The notes beneath the pieces were generated by a model. That model was given only the letters and a program-made list of their open reading frames with translations. It made no database searches and had not been told where the DNA came from. Source: Saccharothrix obliqua (GTDB lineage Bacteria; Actinomycetota; Actinomycetes; Mycobacteriales; Pseudonocardiaceae). From it: DNA of 64,000 nt. The position numbers were made by a program, and so were the translations under genes. Each line of letters starts with the position of its first letter. Position 1 is the first letter of the stretch. Positions 16,730-27,606 of this stretch are shown piece after piece. The stretch lies in the NCBI RefSeq assembly GCF_019375475.1, contig NZ_JAHXGQ010000013.1:62001-126000 (forward strand), given 5' to 3'.

Positions 16730-17796
16730 CCATCGTGTTCCCGCCCGTGGAGCCGCCGAACGACGACGTGCGCCGCCAGGCCGTCGCGCGCCACGGCGTG
16801 CTGACCAAGCCCGCGGGTTCCCTGGGCAGGCTGGAGGAGCTGGGCGTCTGGGTGGCCGCGTGCCAGGGCCAGTGCCCGCCGCGGCCGTTCACGCGGCCTC
16901 GCGTGGTCGTGTTCGCGGGTGACCACGGGGTCGCCGCGCACGGCGTGTCGGCGTACCCGAGCGAGGTCACCGGTCAGATGGTGGCGAACTTCCTCGCGGG
17001 CGGCGCGGCGGTGAACGTGCTGGCGGCGGTCGCCGGCGCGACGGTCCGCGTGGTGGACGTGGCGGTCGACTCGGACACCCAGGTCGGCGACCACAAGGTC
17101 CGGCGTGGTTCGGGTTCGATCGACCGCGAGGACGCGTTGACGCGCGAGGAGGCGGAGCGGGCGGTCGAGCTGGGCCGCAAGCTCGCCGACGACGAGGTGG
17201 ACGGCGGCGCGGACATCCTGGTCGCCGGTGACATGGGCATCGGCAACACCACCCCGTCGGCGGTGCTCATCGCCGCGTTGACCGGCGCCGAGCCGGTGGC
17301 CGTCGTCGGCCGCGGCACGGGCATCGACGACCGGGGCTGGATGCGCAAGACCGCGGCGATCCGCGACGCCCTGCGCCGTGCCCGGCCGGTGATCACCGAC
17401 CCGGTGCGGCTGCTCGCGACGTCGTCCGGCGCGGACATCGCCGCCACGGCGGGTTTCCTGGCGCAGGCGGCCGTGCGCCGCACGCCGGTCATCCTGGACG
17501 GGCTGGTGGTGGGCGCGGCGGCGATCGTCGCCGAGGAGCTGGCGCCGGGTGCGCGCGAGTGGTGGCTGGCCGGTCACCGGTCGGCCGAGCCGGCGCACGC
17601 CCTGGCGCTGGAGCACCTGGGCCTGGAACCGCTGCTGGACTTCGGGTTCCGGCTCGGCGAGGGTTCCGGCGCGGTGGCCGCCCTGCCGCTGGTCGCGATG
17701 GCGACGAAGGTGCTGGCGGAGATGGCGACGTTCGAGGGCGCGGGCGTGTCCGGCCCGGCCGACGAGGCCACCCGGCCGGCGTCCGACCCCACGTGA
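16726..17796 (+). CDS. cobT: Nicotinate-nucleotide:dimethylbenzimidazole phosphoribosyltransferase CobT
   Basis: Makes alpha-ribazole phosphate for the lower ligand of cobalamin (356 aa). Family segments include [51 protein letters not shown] and [20 protein letters not shown] glutamate in this last segment is the usual catalytic base. The GTG start overlaps the cobU stop by four bases, so translation is probably coupled. A small hairpin lies in the 57-bp gap to cobS. Confidence 0.95.
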   Translation: MTIVFPPVEPPNDDVRRQAVARHGVLTKPAGSLGRLEELGVWVAACQGQCPPRPFTRPRVVVFAGDHGVAAHGVSAYPSEVTGQMVANFLAGGAAVNVLAAVAGATVRVVDVAVDSDTQVGDHKVRRGSGSIDREDALTREEAERAVELGRKLADDEVDGGADILVAGDMGIGNTTPSAVLIAALTGAEPVAVVGRGTGIDDRGWMRKTAAIRDALRRARPVITDPVRLLATSSGADIAATAGFLAQAAVRRTPVILDGLVVGAAAIVAEELAPGAREWWLAGHRSAEPAHALALEHLGLEPLLDFGFRLGEGSGAVAALPLVAMATKVLAEMATFEGAGVSGPADEATRPASDPT

Positions 17797-17853
17797 TGCC
17801 CTCCCCCGCCCTCGATGCGGCCCGCCACCACGCGGGCCGCCCGGTGCGTTGAC

Positions 17854-18570
17854 ATGCGGCTCGCCCTGTCGTGGTTGACCGTCCTGCCGGTCCGGGTGGA
17901 CCACGTGGACGCGCGGTCGGCGGCGCGTGCCATCACCTGCGCACCGCTCGTCGGCGTGCTGCTGGGCCTGGTCGCCGCCGGTGTGCTGCACCTGCTCACC
18001 GCGGTCCTGCACGCGCCGCCGATGCTCGCGGGTTTCCTCGTCGTGGGCGGGCTGGCGCTGGCCACCCGCGGGATGCACCTCGACGGCCTCGCGGACACCG
18101 CCGACGGCCTCGGCTGCTACGGCCCGCCCGAGCGGGCCCTGGCGGTGATGAAGGACGGCGGCGCGGGGCCGTTCGCCGTGGTGGCGTTGATCGTCGTGCT
18201 CGGCGGCGAGGCGGCGGCGCTGCCCGCGGTTCCCTGGGGCGCGGTGGTGCTGTCGTTGGCCGCCGGGCGGGCCGCGTTCGTGCTGTGCTGCGTGCGCGGC
18301 GTGCCGGCGGCCCGGCCCGAGGGGCTCGGCGCGCTGGTCGCGGGTTCGCAGCACCCGGTGGTGGCGGTCGCGTGGTGGCTGGTGCTCGCGGTGGCGGGGT
18401 TCTTCGTCGCGCCGTGGCACGGCCCGGTCGCGGTGCTGCTGGCCGCCGGGCTGGTGCTGTTGCTGGTTCGCCACGTGCGGCGGCGGTTCGGCGGCGTCAC
18501 CGGGGACGTGCTGGGCGCGGCGGGTGAGACGGCGAGCCTCACCGTGCTCGCCGTCTGCGCGCTGGCCTGA
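17854..18570 (+). CDS. cobS: Adenosylcobinamide-GDP ribazoletransferase (cobalamin synthase) CobS
   Basis: Integral membrane enzyme that joins adenosylcobinamide-GDP with alpha-ribazole, the last assembly step. The 238-residue protein has about six helices and the family motif RGMHLDGLADTADGLGCYG, whose acidic residues bind metal. The ATG at 17854 gives MRLALSWLTVLPVRV, a normal CobS N-terminus. It is last in the cobU-cobT-cobS operon and converges with ilvE with only three bases between them. Confidence 0.93.
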   Translation: MRLALSWLTVLPVRVDHVDARSAARAITCAPLVGVLLGLVAAGVLHLLTAVLHAPPMLAGFLVVGGLALATRGMHLDGLADTADGLGCYGPPERALAVMKDGGAGPFAVVALIVVLGGEAAALPAVPWGAVVLSLAAGRAAFVLCCVRGVPAARPEGLGALVAGSQHPVVAVAWWLVLAVAGFFVAPWHGPVAVLLAAGLVLLLVRHVRRRFGGVTGDVLGAAGETASLTVLAVCALA

Positions 18571-18573
18571 TCG

Positions 18574-19674
18574 TCAGGCCAGCTCGGACATCCAGCCGTG
18601 GGTGTCCTCGACGAGACCCTGCTGGATGCCGGTCAGCCGCCCCCGCAGGCGCATGGTGACCTCACCGGTCGCGCCACCGGAGACGCTGAACTCGCCACCC
18701 GCGTGCTTCACGTGGCCGACCGGCGTGATCACGGCCGCCGTGCCGCACGCGAACACCTCGGTCAGCTCGCCCGACTCGGCCTTCTTCTCCCACTCCTCGG
18801 TGGAGAAGCGGCGTTCCTCGACGCCGTAGCCGAACTCGGCGGCGAGCCGCAGCAGCGAGTCGCGGGTGATGCCCGGCAGCAGCGCGCCGGACAGCTCGGG
18901 CGTGACGACCCGCGCGTCGGCCCCGGAGCCGAGGACGAAGAACAGGTTCATCCCGCCCATCTCCTCCACCCAGCGGCGCTCCACGGCGTCCAGCCAGACG
19001 ACCTGGTCGCAGCCCTGCTCGGCGGCCTGCGCCTGCGCCACCAGGGACGCCGCGTAGTTGCCCGCGAACTTCGCCGCGCCGGTGCCGCCGGGCGAGGCGC
19101 GCACGTACTCGGTGGACAACCACACCGTGACCGGCTTCAGGCCACCCGCGAAGTAGGAGCCGGCGGGCGACGCGATGAGCACGTACAGGTACTCGTTCGC
19201 GGGCCGCACGCCGATGTGCTTCTCCGTGGCGTAGAGGAACGGCCGCAGGTACAGCGACTCCTCGGCGTCGGAGGGCACCCAGCGCCGGTCGACGTCCAGC
19301 AGTTCCCGGATGCTGCCGAGGAACAGCTCGTCGGGCATCTCGGGCATGGCGAGGCGGCGGGCGGACGCGCGGAAGCGCTCCGCGTTCGCCTCGGGGCGGA
19401 AGGACGCGATCGATCCGTCGGGCCGGCGGTACGCCTTGAGCCCTTCGAAGATCGCCTGGCCGTAGTGCAGCACCATTGCCGCCGGGTCCAGCTCCAGCGA
19501 GTGGTAGGGCTCGACTGCGGCGTCGTGCCAGCCCTGTTCGCGGTTCCAGCGGATCGTCACCATGTGGTCGGTGAAGTGCTGCCCGAAGCCCGGCTTGGCG
19601 AGTACCTCCGCGACCCGCTCCGGGGTCGCCGGCTGCGGGTGCGGGGTCCGGGTGAAAGGCAACGCGGTCGTCAT
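18574..19674 (-). CDS. ilvE: Branched-chain amino acid aminotransferase IlvE
   Basis: PLP enzyme (366 aa) for the last step of Val, Leu and Ile synthesis. The PLP lysine lies in [16 protein letters not shown]. Other family marks are [26 protein letters not shown] and the cofactor-binding [12 protein letters not shown]. The ATG at 19674 is six bases downstream of a TACTGT -10 (19686-19681, reverse strand), so a leaderless mRNA is likely and a longer frame upstream is not used. It matches Rv2210c in context. Confidence 0.96.
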   Translation of the reverse strand: MTTALPFTRTPHPQPATPERVAEVLAKPGFGQHFTDHMVTIRWNREQGWHDAAVEPYHSLELDPAAMVLHYGQAIFEGLKAYRRPDGSIASFRPEANAERFRASARRLAMPEMPDELFLGSIRELLDVDRRWVPSDAEESLYLRPFLYATEKHIGVRPANEYLYVLIASPAGSYFAGGLKPVTVWLSTEYVRASPGGTGAAKFAGNYAASLVAQAQAAEQGCDQVVWLDAVERRWVEEMGGMNLFFVLGSGADARVVTPELSGALLPGITRDSLLRLAAEFGYGVEERRFSTEEWEKKAESGELTEVFACGTAAVITPVGHVKHAGGEFSVSGGATGEVTMRLRGRLTGIQQGLVEDTHGWMSELA

Positions 19675-19824
19675 GTCAGCACAGTAGCTCCCACTCGGAC
19701 ATCGGAAAATCGTTGTCCCGATGCTCGGTCCTCCGATTTCCCGCGGCACGCCGACAAAATGCCCCCGCACCCCGTCCGCGGGACCGCCGAGCCGCCTCGC
19801 TCCGCCGACACCGGCGGCGGACCG

Positions 19825-21015
19825 CTAGCCGATTCGGCGGCGGACCCGGTTGAGGCTCAGCAGGGCGGTGCCGGCGGCGAGGGCCGCGGCGGTCAGCAGC
19901 AAGGCGTCCGTGGGCGCGCTCATCGCCAGGAGCACGCACAAACCCAGGCCGAGGCACGCGGTGCGCATCGGCCACGTCCGCTCCTCGTGCAGCAGCACCC
20001 GCGCGGACGCGTTCGTGAAGCCGTAGTAGAACGCCGTGCCGCACGCGCCGACCGCCAGCGCCGTGCCGGTCGGCAGCGCCAGGAACACCACCAGCGCGAG
20101 CCCGACCGCCACCACGTCCAACGGCCAGTCGGCGCGGACCCGCGGCAGGTCGCCGTGCTCCACCAGCCCGCGCAACGTCCGGCGGGCGGAGGCGAGGACG
20201 AACACCAGCGCCGACCCCGCCGCGACCAGCACGCCCACCGCCAGCACCGGCACGAGCGAGCGCCCGTCGGCGGCGGCCAGCGCGTCGCGCAGCGGTGCGG
20301 GTGACAGGGCGAGCCGCGCGGGCCCGAGCTGGCGCAGCACCGCCCAGCCGACCGCCAGCGCCACCACCAGCACCACCCCGACCAGCACCGGCACGGCGGC
20401 CCGCAACGCACGCGCCGGGAACACCGGGTCACCGCGCTCCGGGGCGGTCACCCGCTCGAACCCGGTGAACACCGCGAACAGCAGGCCGGCCGCGCCCATG
20501 ACGCCGTCGAACCCGACCTCGCCGCCGGGCGGGTTGGCGGGCGGCGCGACGGAGAACGCGACCGCCACCACCACGCCCAGCGCGACGAGCACCACGACCA
20601 CGGCGGCCAGGCCGATCCACCCGGCGGCGAACCGCCCGAGCCCGCCGACGACGACCAGCAGCACGACACCGGCCACGACCCGGTCGGCGGGGAACGCGTA
20701 CGCGCCGAACGCGCCCGCGAGCGCGGCGGCCAGCCCGGCGCGGCCGACGAGGTGCGCGCTCGCGCCGATCCGCGCGGGCCACGGCCCGAGCTGGTGGCGG
20801 ATGTAGGAGTAGCCGCCGGCCGCGTCCGGGTAAGCCCGGTGCTGGTCGGCGGTCGAGTACGCGCAGCAGAGCGCGGCAACGGCCGCGAGGGCGAGCGCGG
20901 GGAGGAACCAGGGGCCCGCGAGGGCGGCGGCCGGGCCGAATCCCACCAGGACGCCGGCACCGAGGGTCGCGCCGAGGGCGAGCACCACGGCCCCGGCACG
21001 GGGCGTGACTGTCAC
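19825..21015 (-). CDS. APC-superfamily amino acid permease
   Basis: A very hydrophobic 396-residue protein with about 12 predicted helices. The N-terminal [22 protein letters not shown] carries the glycine-rich first helix of amino acid-polyamine-organocation permeases. [20 protein letters not shown] is the helix 2-3 signature, and [16 protein letters not shown] marks helix 6. The substrate is unknown. The GTG at 21015 is chosen because the only upstream ATG would add a Cys/Arg-rich non-membrane leader. It is divergent from pepA. Confidence 0.85.
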   Translation of the reverse strand: MTVTPRAGAVVLALGATLGAGVLVGFGPAAALAGPWFLPALALAAVAALCCAYSTADQHRAYPDAAGGYSYIRHQLGPWPARIGASAHLVGRAGLAAALAGAFGAYAFPADRVVAGVVLLVVVGGLGRFAAGWIGLAAVVVVLVALGVVVAVAFSVAPPANPPGGEVGFDGVMGAAGLLFAVFTGFERVTAPERGDPVFPARALRAAVPVLVGVVLVVALAVGWAVLRQLGPARLALSPAPLRDALAAADGRSLVPVLAVGVLVAAGSALVFVLASARRTLRGLVEHGDLPRVRADWPLDVVAVGLALVVFLALPTGTALAVGACGTAFYYGFTNASARVLLHEERTWPMRTACLGLGLCVLLAMSAPTDALLLTAAALAAGTALLSLNRVRRRIG

Positions 21016-21212
21016 CGGTACACAATCGCATGTGGACCGGGTGCGGACCGACAACCGCACGACTGACCCGCGCCCTTGTTAATTGTTACTCCCCGCTGTC
21101 GAAGGGACCGACGGCGAACGGTCCTACGAGACCTTTAGCATTCGTCACGATCCACCCACGTTCCCGCCGCACGACCAGGAAGTGCCGGGAGGACCACCGT
21201 CAAGGAGCCGAC

Positions 21213-22709
21213 GTGACCGCGCCCAAGCTGGCCATCACCGACAGTGAGCTGAGCACCACCGCCGCCGACGCAGTGGTGGTCGGCACCATCCAGGGCCCGG
21301 ACGGCCTCGTCCTCGCCGGCGGGGCCGAAGCGGTCGACGCCGCGTTCGACGGCGGACTGCTGGACGTCCTGGGCACGCTGGGCGCCACCGGCAAGGCCGA
21401 CGAGGTCGTCACGCTGCCGACCTTCGGCAAGCTCGCCGCACCCCTCGTGGTCGCGGTGGGCCTGGGCAAGCCGACCGCCGAGGGCGTCGGCGAGGAGCAG
21501 GTGCGCCGCGCCTCCGGCGCCGCCGCCCGCGCGCTGACCGGGAAGAAGCGCGCCGTGACCACCCTGTCCGCGCTCCACCTCGGCCCGGCCGCCGAGGGGA
21601 CGCTGCTCGGGGCGTACCAGTTCACCGCCTACAAGACCGCCGCCGGCGACGCGCCCGTCGCCCGCGTCGACCTGGTCGCGCCCGCCGAGGGCACGACCAA
21701 GGCGCACCGCGCGACCGTGAAGGCGTCGACCGCCATCGCGGAGGCCGTGGCCGACACCCGCGACCTGATCAACACCCCGCCGAACGACCTGTACCCGGGC
21801 TCGTTCGCGGACCGCGTCACCGCGCTGGCCAAGGGCCTGGCCGGCGTCGAGGTGGAGGTGCTGGACGAGAAGGCGCTGCGCAAGCAGGGCTTCGGCGGCA
21901 TCCTCGGCGTCGGCGGCGGCTCGTCGCGCCCGCCGCGCCTGGTCCGCGTCACCTACCGCGGCCCGAAGGCGGGCAAGAAGGTCGCGCTGGTCGGCAAGGG
22001 CATCACGTTCGACACCGGCGGCATCTCCATCAAGCCCGCCGCCGGCATGGACGAGATGACCTCGGACATGAGCGGCGCGGCTGCGGTGGTCGCCACGGCG
22101 CTGCTCGCGGCGAAGCTGAAGTTCCCGCTGGAGGTCACCGCGTGGGCCCCGCTGGCGGAGAACATGCCGTCCGGCACGGCGTACCGGCCGGGTGACGTGC
22201 TGACCATGTACGGCGGCAAGACCGTCGAGGTGCTCAACACCGACGCCGAGGGCAGGCTGGTGCTGTCCGACGCGATCGCGCGTGCGTGCGAGGACGGCCC
22301 GGACTACCTGGTCGAGACCTCCACCCTGACCGGCGCGGCGGTCGTGTCGCTGGGCAAGCGCACGGCGGGCGTGATGGGTTCGGACGAGTTCCGCGACCGC
22401 GTCGCCGCGCTCGGCCGCGCGGTCGGCGAGCAGGCGTGGGCCATGCCGCTGCCGGAGGAACTGCGGGCCGACCTCGACTCGCGGGTGGCGGACATCGCGA
22501 ACGTGGCCGGGCACCGGTTCGGCGGGATGCTCGCGGCGGGCCTGTTCCTGCGTGAGTTCGTGGCCGAGGGCGTGCCGTGGGCGCACGTCGACATCGCGGG
22601 CCCGGCGTTCCACAGCGGTGGCGCGTACGGCTACACGACCCGCGGTGGCACCGGTGTGCCGGTGCGGACGCTGGCGGCGCTGCTGGCCGACATCGCGGCC
22701 AACGGCTGA
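21213..22709 (+). CDS. pepA: Leucyl aminopeptidase PepA (M17)
   Basis: Cytosolic two-metal aminopeptidase (498 aa, normally hexameric). The M17 signature NTDAEGRL is at residues 342-349. The metal-binding [14 protein letters not shown] and [11 protein letters not shown] segments and the C-terminal [20 protein letters not shown] are intact. The GTG at 21213 follows AAGGAG with five bases spacing. About 150 bp of AT-richer sequence separates it from the divergent permease. A strong hairpin follows. Confidence 0.96.
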   Translation: MTAPKLAITDSELSTTAADAVVVGTIQGPDGLVLAGGAEAVDAAFDGGLLDVLGTLGATGKADEVVTLPTFGKLAAPLVVAVGLGKPTAEGVGEEQVRRASGAAARALTGKKRAVTTLSALHLGPAAEGTLLGAYQFTAYKTAAGDAPVARVDLVAPAEGTTKAHRATVKASTAIAEAVADTRDLINTPPNDLYPGSFADRVTALAKGLAGVEVEVLDEKALRKQGFGGILGVGGGSSRPPRLVRVTYRGPKAGKKVALVGKGITFDTGGISIKPAAGMDEMTSDMSGAAAVVATALLAAKLKFPLEVTAWAPLAENMPSGTAYRPGDVLTMYGGKTVEVLNTDAEGRLVLSDAIARACEDGPDYLVETSTLTGAAVVSLGKRTAGVMGSDEFRDRVAALGRAVGEQAWAMPLPEELRADLDSRVADIANVAGHRFGGMLAAGLFLREFVAEGVPWAHVDIAGPAFHSGGAYGYTTRGGTGVPVRTLAALLADIAANG

Positions 22710-22722
22710 GCGAACCCGACCG

Positions 22723-22756
22723 GAACGCCCCGCCCGGAGGTCGGGCGGGGCGTTCC
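22723..22756 (+). terminator. pepA terminator hairpin
   Basis: A perfect 15-bp stem (22723-22737 with 22742-22756) with a four-base loop, 14 bp after the pepA stop. Confidence 0.8.
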
Positions 22757-22783
22757 GCGTGTTGCGGCCAGGGCCTGCCCTGG

Positions 22784-23089
22784 AACTTTCAGGCAGGCTT
22801 CCTGAAAGTTTCGCGGGGCAACAGCCCCCAGGACCACCCCGGCCGGCGCGCGAGCGCGGTGATCGGGGCAGGGCGCTAACTTTCAGGCAGGCTCCCTGAA
22901 AGTTTCGCGAGGCAACAGCCCAGGACCACCCCGGCCGGCGCGGGAGGGCGGTGGTCGGGGCAGGCGCTAATTATCAGGCAGGCTCCCTGAAAATTACGCG
23001 AGGCGACAGCCCCCAGGACCACTCCAGCCGGCGCGCGAGGGCGGTGATCGGGGCAGGGCGCTAACTATCAGGCAGGCTCCCTGAAAGTT
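22784..23089. repeat. Tandem array of four ~94-bp units with a conserved hairpin
   Basis: A 27-base inverted repeat of the type AACTTTCAGG - 7 nt - CCTGAAAGTT occurs at 22784-22810, 22878-22904, 22969-22995 and 23063-23089. Start-to-start spacing is 94, 91 and 94 bases. The 65-67 base interval sequences are also alike (shared CAACAGCC, GGACCACCCCGGCCGGCGCG and TCGGGGCAGG), so this is a tandem repeat and not CRISPR. The third copy has AATTATCAGG/CCTGAAAATT arms with one mismatch. No gene is seen between 22710 and 23178. Confidence 0.85.
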
Positions 23090-23178
23090 TCGTGCCACTG
23101 CTCGTCGGTCAACCCATGCCCGCACACCACGCACCCAAGATCACAGCGGATCAACCGCAGCAGCTCCGAGGGCAGGCC

Positions 23179-23787
23179 CTAGTAGCCGACGGCGACGGCG
23201 TGACCGGTGGTCGCCGGGTCGTCCAGGCAGCCGACGACCAGGTCCGCCAGGTCGCCCCGCGAGATGGTGGTCCCCCGCCGCAGGTTGGTGTCGACGGCCG
23301 TGCGGTACTTCCCGGTGCGCGGTCCGTCGGTGAGGCGGGGCGGCCGGACGATCGTCCACTCCAGACCGCTGGCCCGCACCACGCGCTCCATGTCCGCCAT
23401 GTCGGCCCACGGGTGCTTGAACACACGCCGCAGGATCGGCTTCACCACGTAGCGGCTCAGGGCGTCGTCGTGCTCGTCCACGACCATGCCGCTGTTGCTC
23501 ACCACGACCAGCCGCCGCACGCCGTGCGCCTTCATCGCCTCGACGATGCTCGCCGTGGTGTCGGTCTGCACCGTGGTGGGACCACGCCCCCTGGCGCCGA
23601 TGGCCGTCACGACGGCGTCGGAGCCCGCGATCACCGGCCCGATCGAGTCCGGGTCCAGCACATCGGCGACCACGTCGCGCCCGTTGGCCGTGCGCACGAC
23701 GGCGACGACGTCGTGCCCCGCCGCCTGTGCCCGCGCGACGACCCGCGTGCCGGTCCCCCCGGTCGCGCCGAAGACGGTCACCTTCAT
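23179..23787 (-). CDS. NAD(P)-binding atypical SDR (NmrA/SDR_a5-like)
   Basis: A 202-residue Rossmann protein that starts MKVTVFGATGGTGTRVVARA with the GATGGTG dinucleotide loop. It has the DxxD-like DVLDPDS after strand 3, VVVSNSGMV in strand 5 and SGLEWTIVRPPRL near the C-terminus. This is the NAD(P)H-binding family often linked to flavin reductases or redox sensing, and the substrate is unknown. The start at 23787 is preferred over one five codons upstream because it fits the family N-terminus. It reads toward the 94-bp array. Confidence 0.87.
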   Translation of the reverse strand: MKVTVFGATGGTGTRVVARAQAAGHDVVAVVRTANGRDVVADVLDPDSIGPVIAGSDAVVTAIGARGRGPTTVQTDTTASIVEAMKAHGVRRLVVVSNSGMVVDEHDDALSRYVVKPILRRVFKHPWADMADMERVVRASGLEWTIVRPPRLTDGPRTGKYRTAVDTNLRRGTTISRGDLADLVVGCLDDPATTGHAVAVGY

Positions 23788-23847
23788 GCATCCCTCTTCC
23801 ACCCGGCGACGGCACCGGCCGCACGAGGCGTTCCGACCGTCGGGTCG

Positions 23848-24168
23848 TCAGCCCTGCTGGTTCTTGCGGCGCGAGAACTCGCGCATCCGCTTCGGGTAAC
23901 CGACGATGCCCGCGTCGTAGATCGGGATGCCCAGCTTCTTCGCCAGCTTCTTCGCGCCCTCGACGCCGTCGATCCGCCGCCGGGTCCACTCGCCGTCGTG
24001 GGCGACCAGCACCACCGTGGTTTCCGTCACGGTCGTCTTGGGCTCCACGTACGCCTCGACCCCGCGACGTGCGGCGGCCCACTGCTCCAGGTGGCCGGTG
24101 TCCGTGGACGTGGCCGCGCGCAACACGCCTGGGCGTTGCTTCCTGCGAAAACGGTCGAACAGGCCCAC
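23848..24168 (-). CDS. Conserved hypothetical protein (106 aa), divergent from lpdA
   Basis: A small basic protein beginning GLFDRFRRKQRPGVLRAATS. It has a central EAYVEPKTTVTETTVVLVAH segment and an ending of GIVGYPKRMREFSRRKNQQG. No signal or membrane helix is seen. The GTG at 24168 has GGAGGT six bases upstream, which decides the start over a much longer spurious frame. Similar proteins are sometimes labelled oxidoreductase without evidence. The function is not apparent. Confidence 0.75.
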   Translation of the reverse strand: MGLFDRFRRKQRPGVLRAATSTDTGHLEQWAAARRGVEAYVEPKTTVTETTVVLVAHDGEWTRRRIDGVEGAKKLAKKLGIPIYDAGIVGYPKRMREFSRRKNQQG

Positions 24169-24343
24169 CGGGCCACCTCCTGTTGCGACGCGAGACGACC
24201 ATGGTGCCGGCGCGCGTGTGAAGGCGTGGCCAAATCCTCCCAAGAGGACACCGCGTCGCCGTCTCCCGCGAAGTAGTGACAAGATGGCAATCACCCGCGC
24301 GCACCCGCGCGAAGTAAGGCAACAAGCTCTCCAGGGAGATCCC

Positions 24344-25714
24344 GTGACCGACACCTCCGCCGACCTTGTGATCCTCGGTGGCGGCTCGGGCGGCTACGCC
24401 TGCGCGTTCCGCGCGGCGGAGCTCGGCCTGTCCGTCGTCCTGGTCGAGAAGGACAAGCTGGGGGGCACCTGCCTGCACCGCGGCTGCATCCCGACCAAGG
24501 CGCTGCTGCACGCGGCGGAGGTCGCGGACACCGCCCGCGAGGGCGACCAGTTCGGTGTGAAGTCCTCGCTCGAGGGCATCGACATCGCCGGTGTGAACTC
24601 GTACAAGGACGGCGTGATCAGCCGCCTCTACAAGGGCCTCCAGGGCCTGGCGAAGGCCAACAAGGTCACGCTGGTCGAGGGCGCGGGCACGTTCGTCGGC
24701 GGCACCACCGTCGAGGTGAACGGCGACCGGTACACCGGCAAGAACGTCGTGCTGGCCACCGGTTCCTACGCGCGCAGCCTGCCCGGCCTGGAGATCGGCG
24801 GCCGGGTCATCACCAGCGACCAGGCGCTGAACCTGGACTTCGTGCCGGAGAAGGTCGTCGTGCTGGGCGGCGGCGTGATCGGCGTGGAGTTCGCCAGCGT
24901 GTGGGCCTCGTTCGGCGCGGACGTGACCATCGTGGAGGCGCTGCCCCGCCTGGTGCCCGCCGAGGACGAGTACGCGTCCAAGCAGCTGGAGCGCGCGTTC
25001 CGCCGGCGCGGCATCAAGTTCAAGACCGGCGTGAAGTTCACCGGCGCGACGCAGACCGACTCGGGCGTCTCCGTGACGCTGGAGTCCGGCGACGTGCTGG
25101 ACGCCGACCTGCTCCTGGTCGCCGTCGGTCGCGGCCCGAACACCGCGGGCCACGGCTACGAGGAGGCGGGCGTCAAGATCGAGCGCGGTTTCGTCGTCAC
25201 CGACGAGCGGCTGCGCACCAGCCTCCCGAACGTGTACGCCGTCGGCGACATCGTGCCCGGCCTCCAGCTCGCGCACCGCGGGTTCCAGCAGGGCATCTTC
25301 GTGGCGGAGGAGATCGCCGGGCAGCAGCCGAAGGTCATCGACGAGGCGGGCATCCCGCGCGTCACCTACTGCAAGCCGGAGGTCGCGTCGGTCGGTCTGT
25401 CCGAGGCCGCGGCCAAGGAGAAGTACGGCTCCGCGGAGACGTTCGTCTACGACCTGGCGGGCAACGGCAAGTCCCAGATCCTGAAGACCGCGGGCGGCGT
25501 CAAGCTGGTCAAGGCGCCGGACGGCCCGGTGGTCGGTGTCACCATGGTCGGCGAGCGGGTCGGCGAGCTGATCGGTGAGGCCCAGCTGGTCTACAACTGG
25601 GAGGCTTACCCCGAGGACGTGGCTCCGCTGATCCACGCCCACCCGACCCAGACAGAAGCCCTCGGCGAGGCGTTCCTCGCCCTGGCCGGCAAGCCGCTGC
25701 ACGTGCACGGCTGA
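24344..25714 (+). CDS. lpdA: Dihydrolipoyl dehydrogenase (E3) LpdA
   Basis: FAD disulfide reductase (456 aa) that reoxidises dihydrolipoamide in 2-oxoacid dehydrogenase complexes. The FAD loop is [18 protein letters not shown], the redox disulfide is C43-x4-C48 in [17 protein letters not shown], and the second dinucleotide loop is [16 protein letters not shown]. The C-terminal histidine motif HAHPTQTE is intact. The GTG at 24344 has AGGGA upstream. It lies 53 bp upstream of the E2 gene, so E3 and E2 are probably cotranscribed. M. tuberculosis keeps its lpd elsewhere. Confidence 0.96.
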   Translation: MTDTSADLVILGGGSGGYACAFRAAELGLSVVLVEKDKLGGTCLHRGCIPTKALLHAAEVADTAREGDQFGVKSSLEGIDIAGVNSYKDGVISRLYKGLQGLAKANKVTLVEGAGTFVGGTTVEVNGDRYTGKNVVLATGSYARSLPGLEIGGRVITSDQALNLDFVPEKVVVLGGGVIGVEFASVWASFGADVTIVEALPRLVPAEDEYASKQLERAFRRRGIKFKTGVKFTGATQTDSGVSVTLESGDVLDADLLLVAVGRGPNTAGHGYEEAGVKIERGFVVTDERLRTSLPNVYAVGDIVPGLQLAHRGFQQGIFVAEEIAGQQPKVIDEAGIPRVTYCKPEVASVGLSEAAAKEKYGSAETFVYDLAGNGKSQILKTAGGVKLVKAPDGPVVGVTMVGERVGELIGEAQLVYNWEAYPEDVAPLIHAHPTQTEALGEAFLALAGKPLHVHG

Positions 25715-25767
25715 CCGTCGACACCCCAGTCAGCCGATATCCGACACGCACGAGGAGTCAGCGAACG

Positions 25768-27501
25768 ATGGCCTTCTCCGTCCAAATGCCCGCACTCGGC
25801 GAGAGCGTCACCGAGGGCACGGTCACCCGCTGGTTGAAGCAGGAGGGTGACCGCGTCGAGGTCGACGAGCCGTTGCTGGAGGTCTCGACCGACAAGGTCG
25901 ACACCGAGATCCCGTCGCCCGCGGCGGGTGTCCTCCAGAAGATCGTCGCCCAGGAGGACGAGACCGTCGAGGTCGGCGCGGAACTCGCCGTCATCGGCGA
26001 CGGCGACGGCGGCGAGACCGCGCCCACGACCGCGCCGGCGGAGGAGGCCGCGCCCGAACCGCAGTCGGCCCCCGAGCCGCAGTCCGCGCCGGAGCCCCCC
26101 GCCGCGGAGCAGCCCGCGCCGTCCGGCGGCGGTGCCGCCGAGGGCACCCCGGTGACCATGCCGGCGCTCGGCGAGAGCGTCACCGAGGGCACCGTGACCC
26201 GCTGGCTCAAGCAGGTCGGCGAGCAGGTCGAGGTCGACGAGCCGCTGCTGGAAGTCTCGACCGACAAGGTCGACACCGAGATCCCGTCCCCGGTGGCGGG
26301 CACCCTGCTGGAGATCAGCGCGGAGGAGGACGCCACGGTCGAGGTCGGCGGACAGCTCGCCGTCATCGGCTCCGGCTCCCCCGCGCCCGCCAAGCAGGAG
26401 GCGCCCAAGCCCGCGCCCGCTCCGGAAGCGCCGAAGCCGGCACCGGCCCAGGAGGCGCCCAAGCCCGCACCGGCTCCCGAGGCGCCCAAGCCCGCCGCGC
26501 AGCCCGCACCGGCCGCGCAGCCCGCGCCTTCTGCGTCGTCTGCGTCGTCTTCGGACGACTCCAACGGCGCGCCCTACGTGACCCCGCTGGTCCGCAAGCT
26601 GGCCTCGGAGCACGGCGTCGACCTGTCGACGCTGAAGGGCACCGGCGTCGGCGGCCGGATCCGCAAGCAGGACGTGCTGGCCGCCGTCGAGGCGGCGAAG
26701 GCGCCCGCGCCCGCCGCACCCGCGCCGTCGGCGCCCGCCCAGCGGGTCGCGAGCACGCCCGCCCCGGACGCCGGCGGCAAGCGCGGCACCGTGCAGAAGC
26801 TGCCCCGCCTGCGGCAGATCGTGGCGCAGCGGACCCGTGAATCGCTCCAGGTCTCGGCGCAGTTGACCCAGGTGTTCGAGGTGGACGTCACCAAGATCGC
26901 CCGGCTGCGCAACCGGGCGAAGGCGGCGTTCGAGCAGCGCGAGGGCACCAAGCTCACGTTCCTGCCGTTCTTCGCCAAGGCGGCGGTGGAGGCGCTCAAG
27001 CAGCACCCGGTGCTGAACGCGTCCATCGACGAGGAGAAGAAGGAGATCGCCTACCACGGCGCCGAGCACCTGGGCGTGGCGATCGACACCGAGCGCGGCC
27101 TGCTCAACGCCGTGATCTCCAACGCGGGCGACCTCAACCTGGCCGGTCTCGCGCACAAGATCAACGACCTGGCGACGCGCGCGCGGGCGAACAAGCTGAC
27201 GCCGGACGAGCTGACCGGCGGCACCTTCTCGCTGACCAACCTGGGCAGCAACGGCGCGTTGTTCGACACCCCGATCATCCAGCAGCCGCAGGTCGGCATC
27301 CTGGGCGTCGGCGTGGTCCGCAAGCGCGCCGTGGTGATCACCGACGAGAACGGCGACGACACCATCGCGATCCGCTCGATGGCCTACCTGGCCCTCACCT
27401 ACGACCACCGCCTGGTGGACGGCGCGGACGCGGGCCGGTTCCTCACCACCGTCAAGAACCGCCTGGAGGAGGGTTCGTTCGAGGCCGACCTCGGCCTCTG
27501 A
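25768..27501 (+). CDS. sucB: Dihydrolipoamide acyltransferase E2 with two lipoyl domains (SucB/DlaT)
   Basis: E2 core of the pyruvate or 2-oxoglutarate dehydrogenase complex (577 aa). Two lipoyl domains carry the attachment lysines K43 and K167 in the repeated motif [14 protein letters not shown]. Ala/Pro/Glu linkers follow, with PKPAPAPEA repeats near residues 205-265. The peripheral subunit-binding domain is at about 268-305 ([20 protein letters not shown]), and the C-terminal catalytic domain has His547 in [14 protein letters not shown]. In M. tuberculosis the protein in this position (Rv2215, DlaT) serves pyruvate dehydrogenase. Nearby aceE, lipA and lipB favour the same role. Confidence 0.95.
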   Translation: MAFSVQMPALGESVTEGTVTRWLKQEGDRVEVDEPLLEVSTDKVDTEIPSPAAGVLQKIVAQEDETVEVGAELAVIGDGDGGETAPTTAPAEEAAPEPQSAPEPQSAPEPPAAEQPAPSGGGAAEGTPVTMPALGESVTEGTVTRWLKQVGEQVEVDEPLLEVSTDKVDTEIPSPVAGTLLEISAEEDATVEVGGQLAVIGSGSPAPAKQEAPKPAPAPEAPKPAPAQEAPKPAPAPEAPKPAAQPAPAAQPAPSASSASSSDDSNGAPYVTPLVRKLASEHGVDLSTLKGTGVGGRIRKQDVLAAVEAAKAPAPAAPAPSAPAQRVASTPAPDAGGKRGTVQKLPRLRQIVAQRTRESLQVSAQLTQVFEVDVTKIARLRNRAKAAFEQREGTKLTFLPFFAKAAVEALKQHPVLNASIDEEKKEIAYHGAEHLGVAIDTERGLLNAVISNAGDLNLAGLAHKINDLATRARANKLTPDELTGGTFSLTNLGSNGALFDTPIIQQPQVGILGVGVVRKRAVVITDENGDDTIAIRSMAYLALTYDHRLVDGADAGRFLTTVKNRLEEGSFEADLGL

Positions 27502-27519
27502 GCGCACACCGCACCACGC

Positions 27520-27552
27520 GAAGCCGCCCCGGACCAGCTCCGGGGCGGCTTC
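27520..27552 (+). terminator. Terminator after the E2 gene
   Basis: A perfect 14-bp stem (27520-27533 with 27539-27552) and a five-base loop, 18 bp after the sucB stop. Confidence 0.8.
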
Positions 27553-27606
27553 GGCCATTGCGGGGGTTGTTGTGCATCGGCGGGGTCGCTGCGAGACGAT
27601 CAACCC

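Noticed and set aside
22784-23089. Possible CRISPR array
   Set aside because: The regularly spaced hairpins look CRISPR-like at first, but the 65-67 base intervals are similar to one another, and no cas genes are present. It is a tandem repeat.
23141-25708. Very long reverse-strand open frame opposite lpdA
   Set aside because: It is an artefact of high GC. The opposite strand encodes a complete lpdA with all motifs, and the reverse product is Arg/Ala/Asp-rich with no domain.
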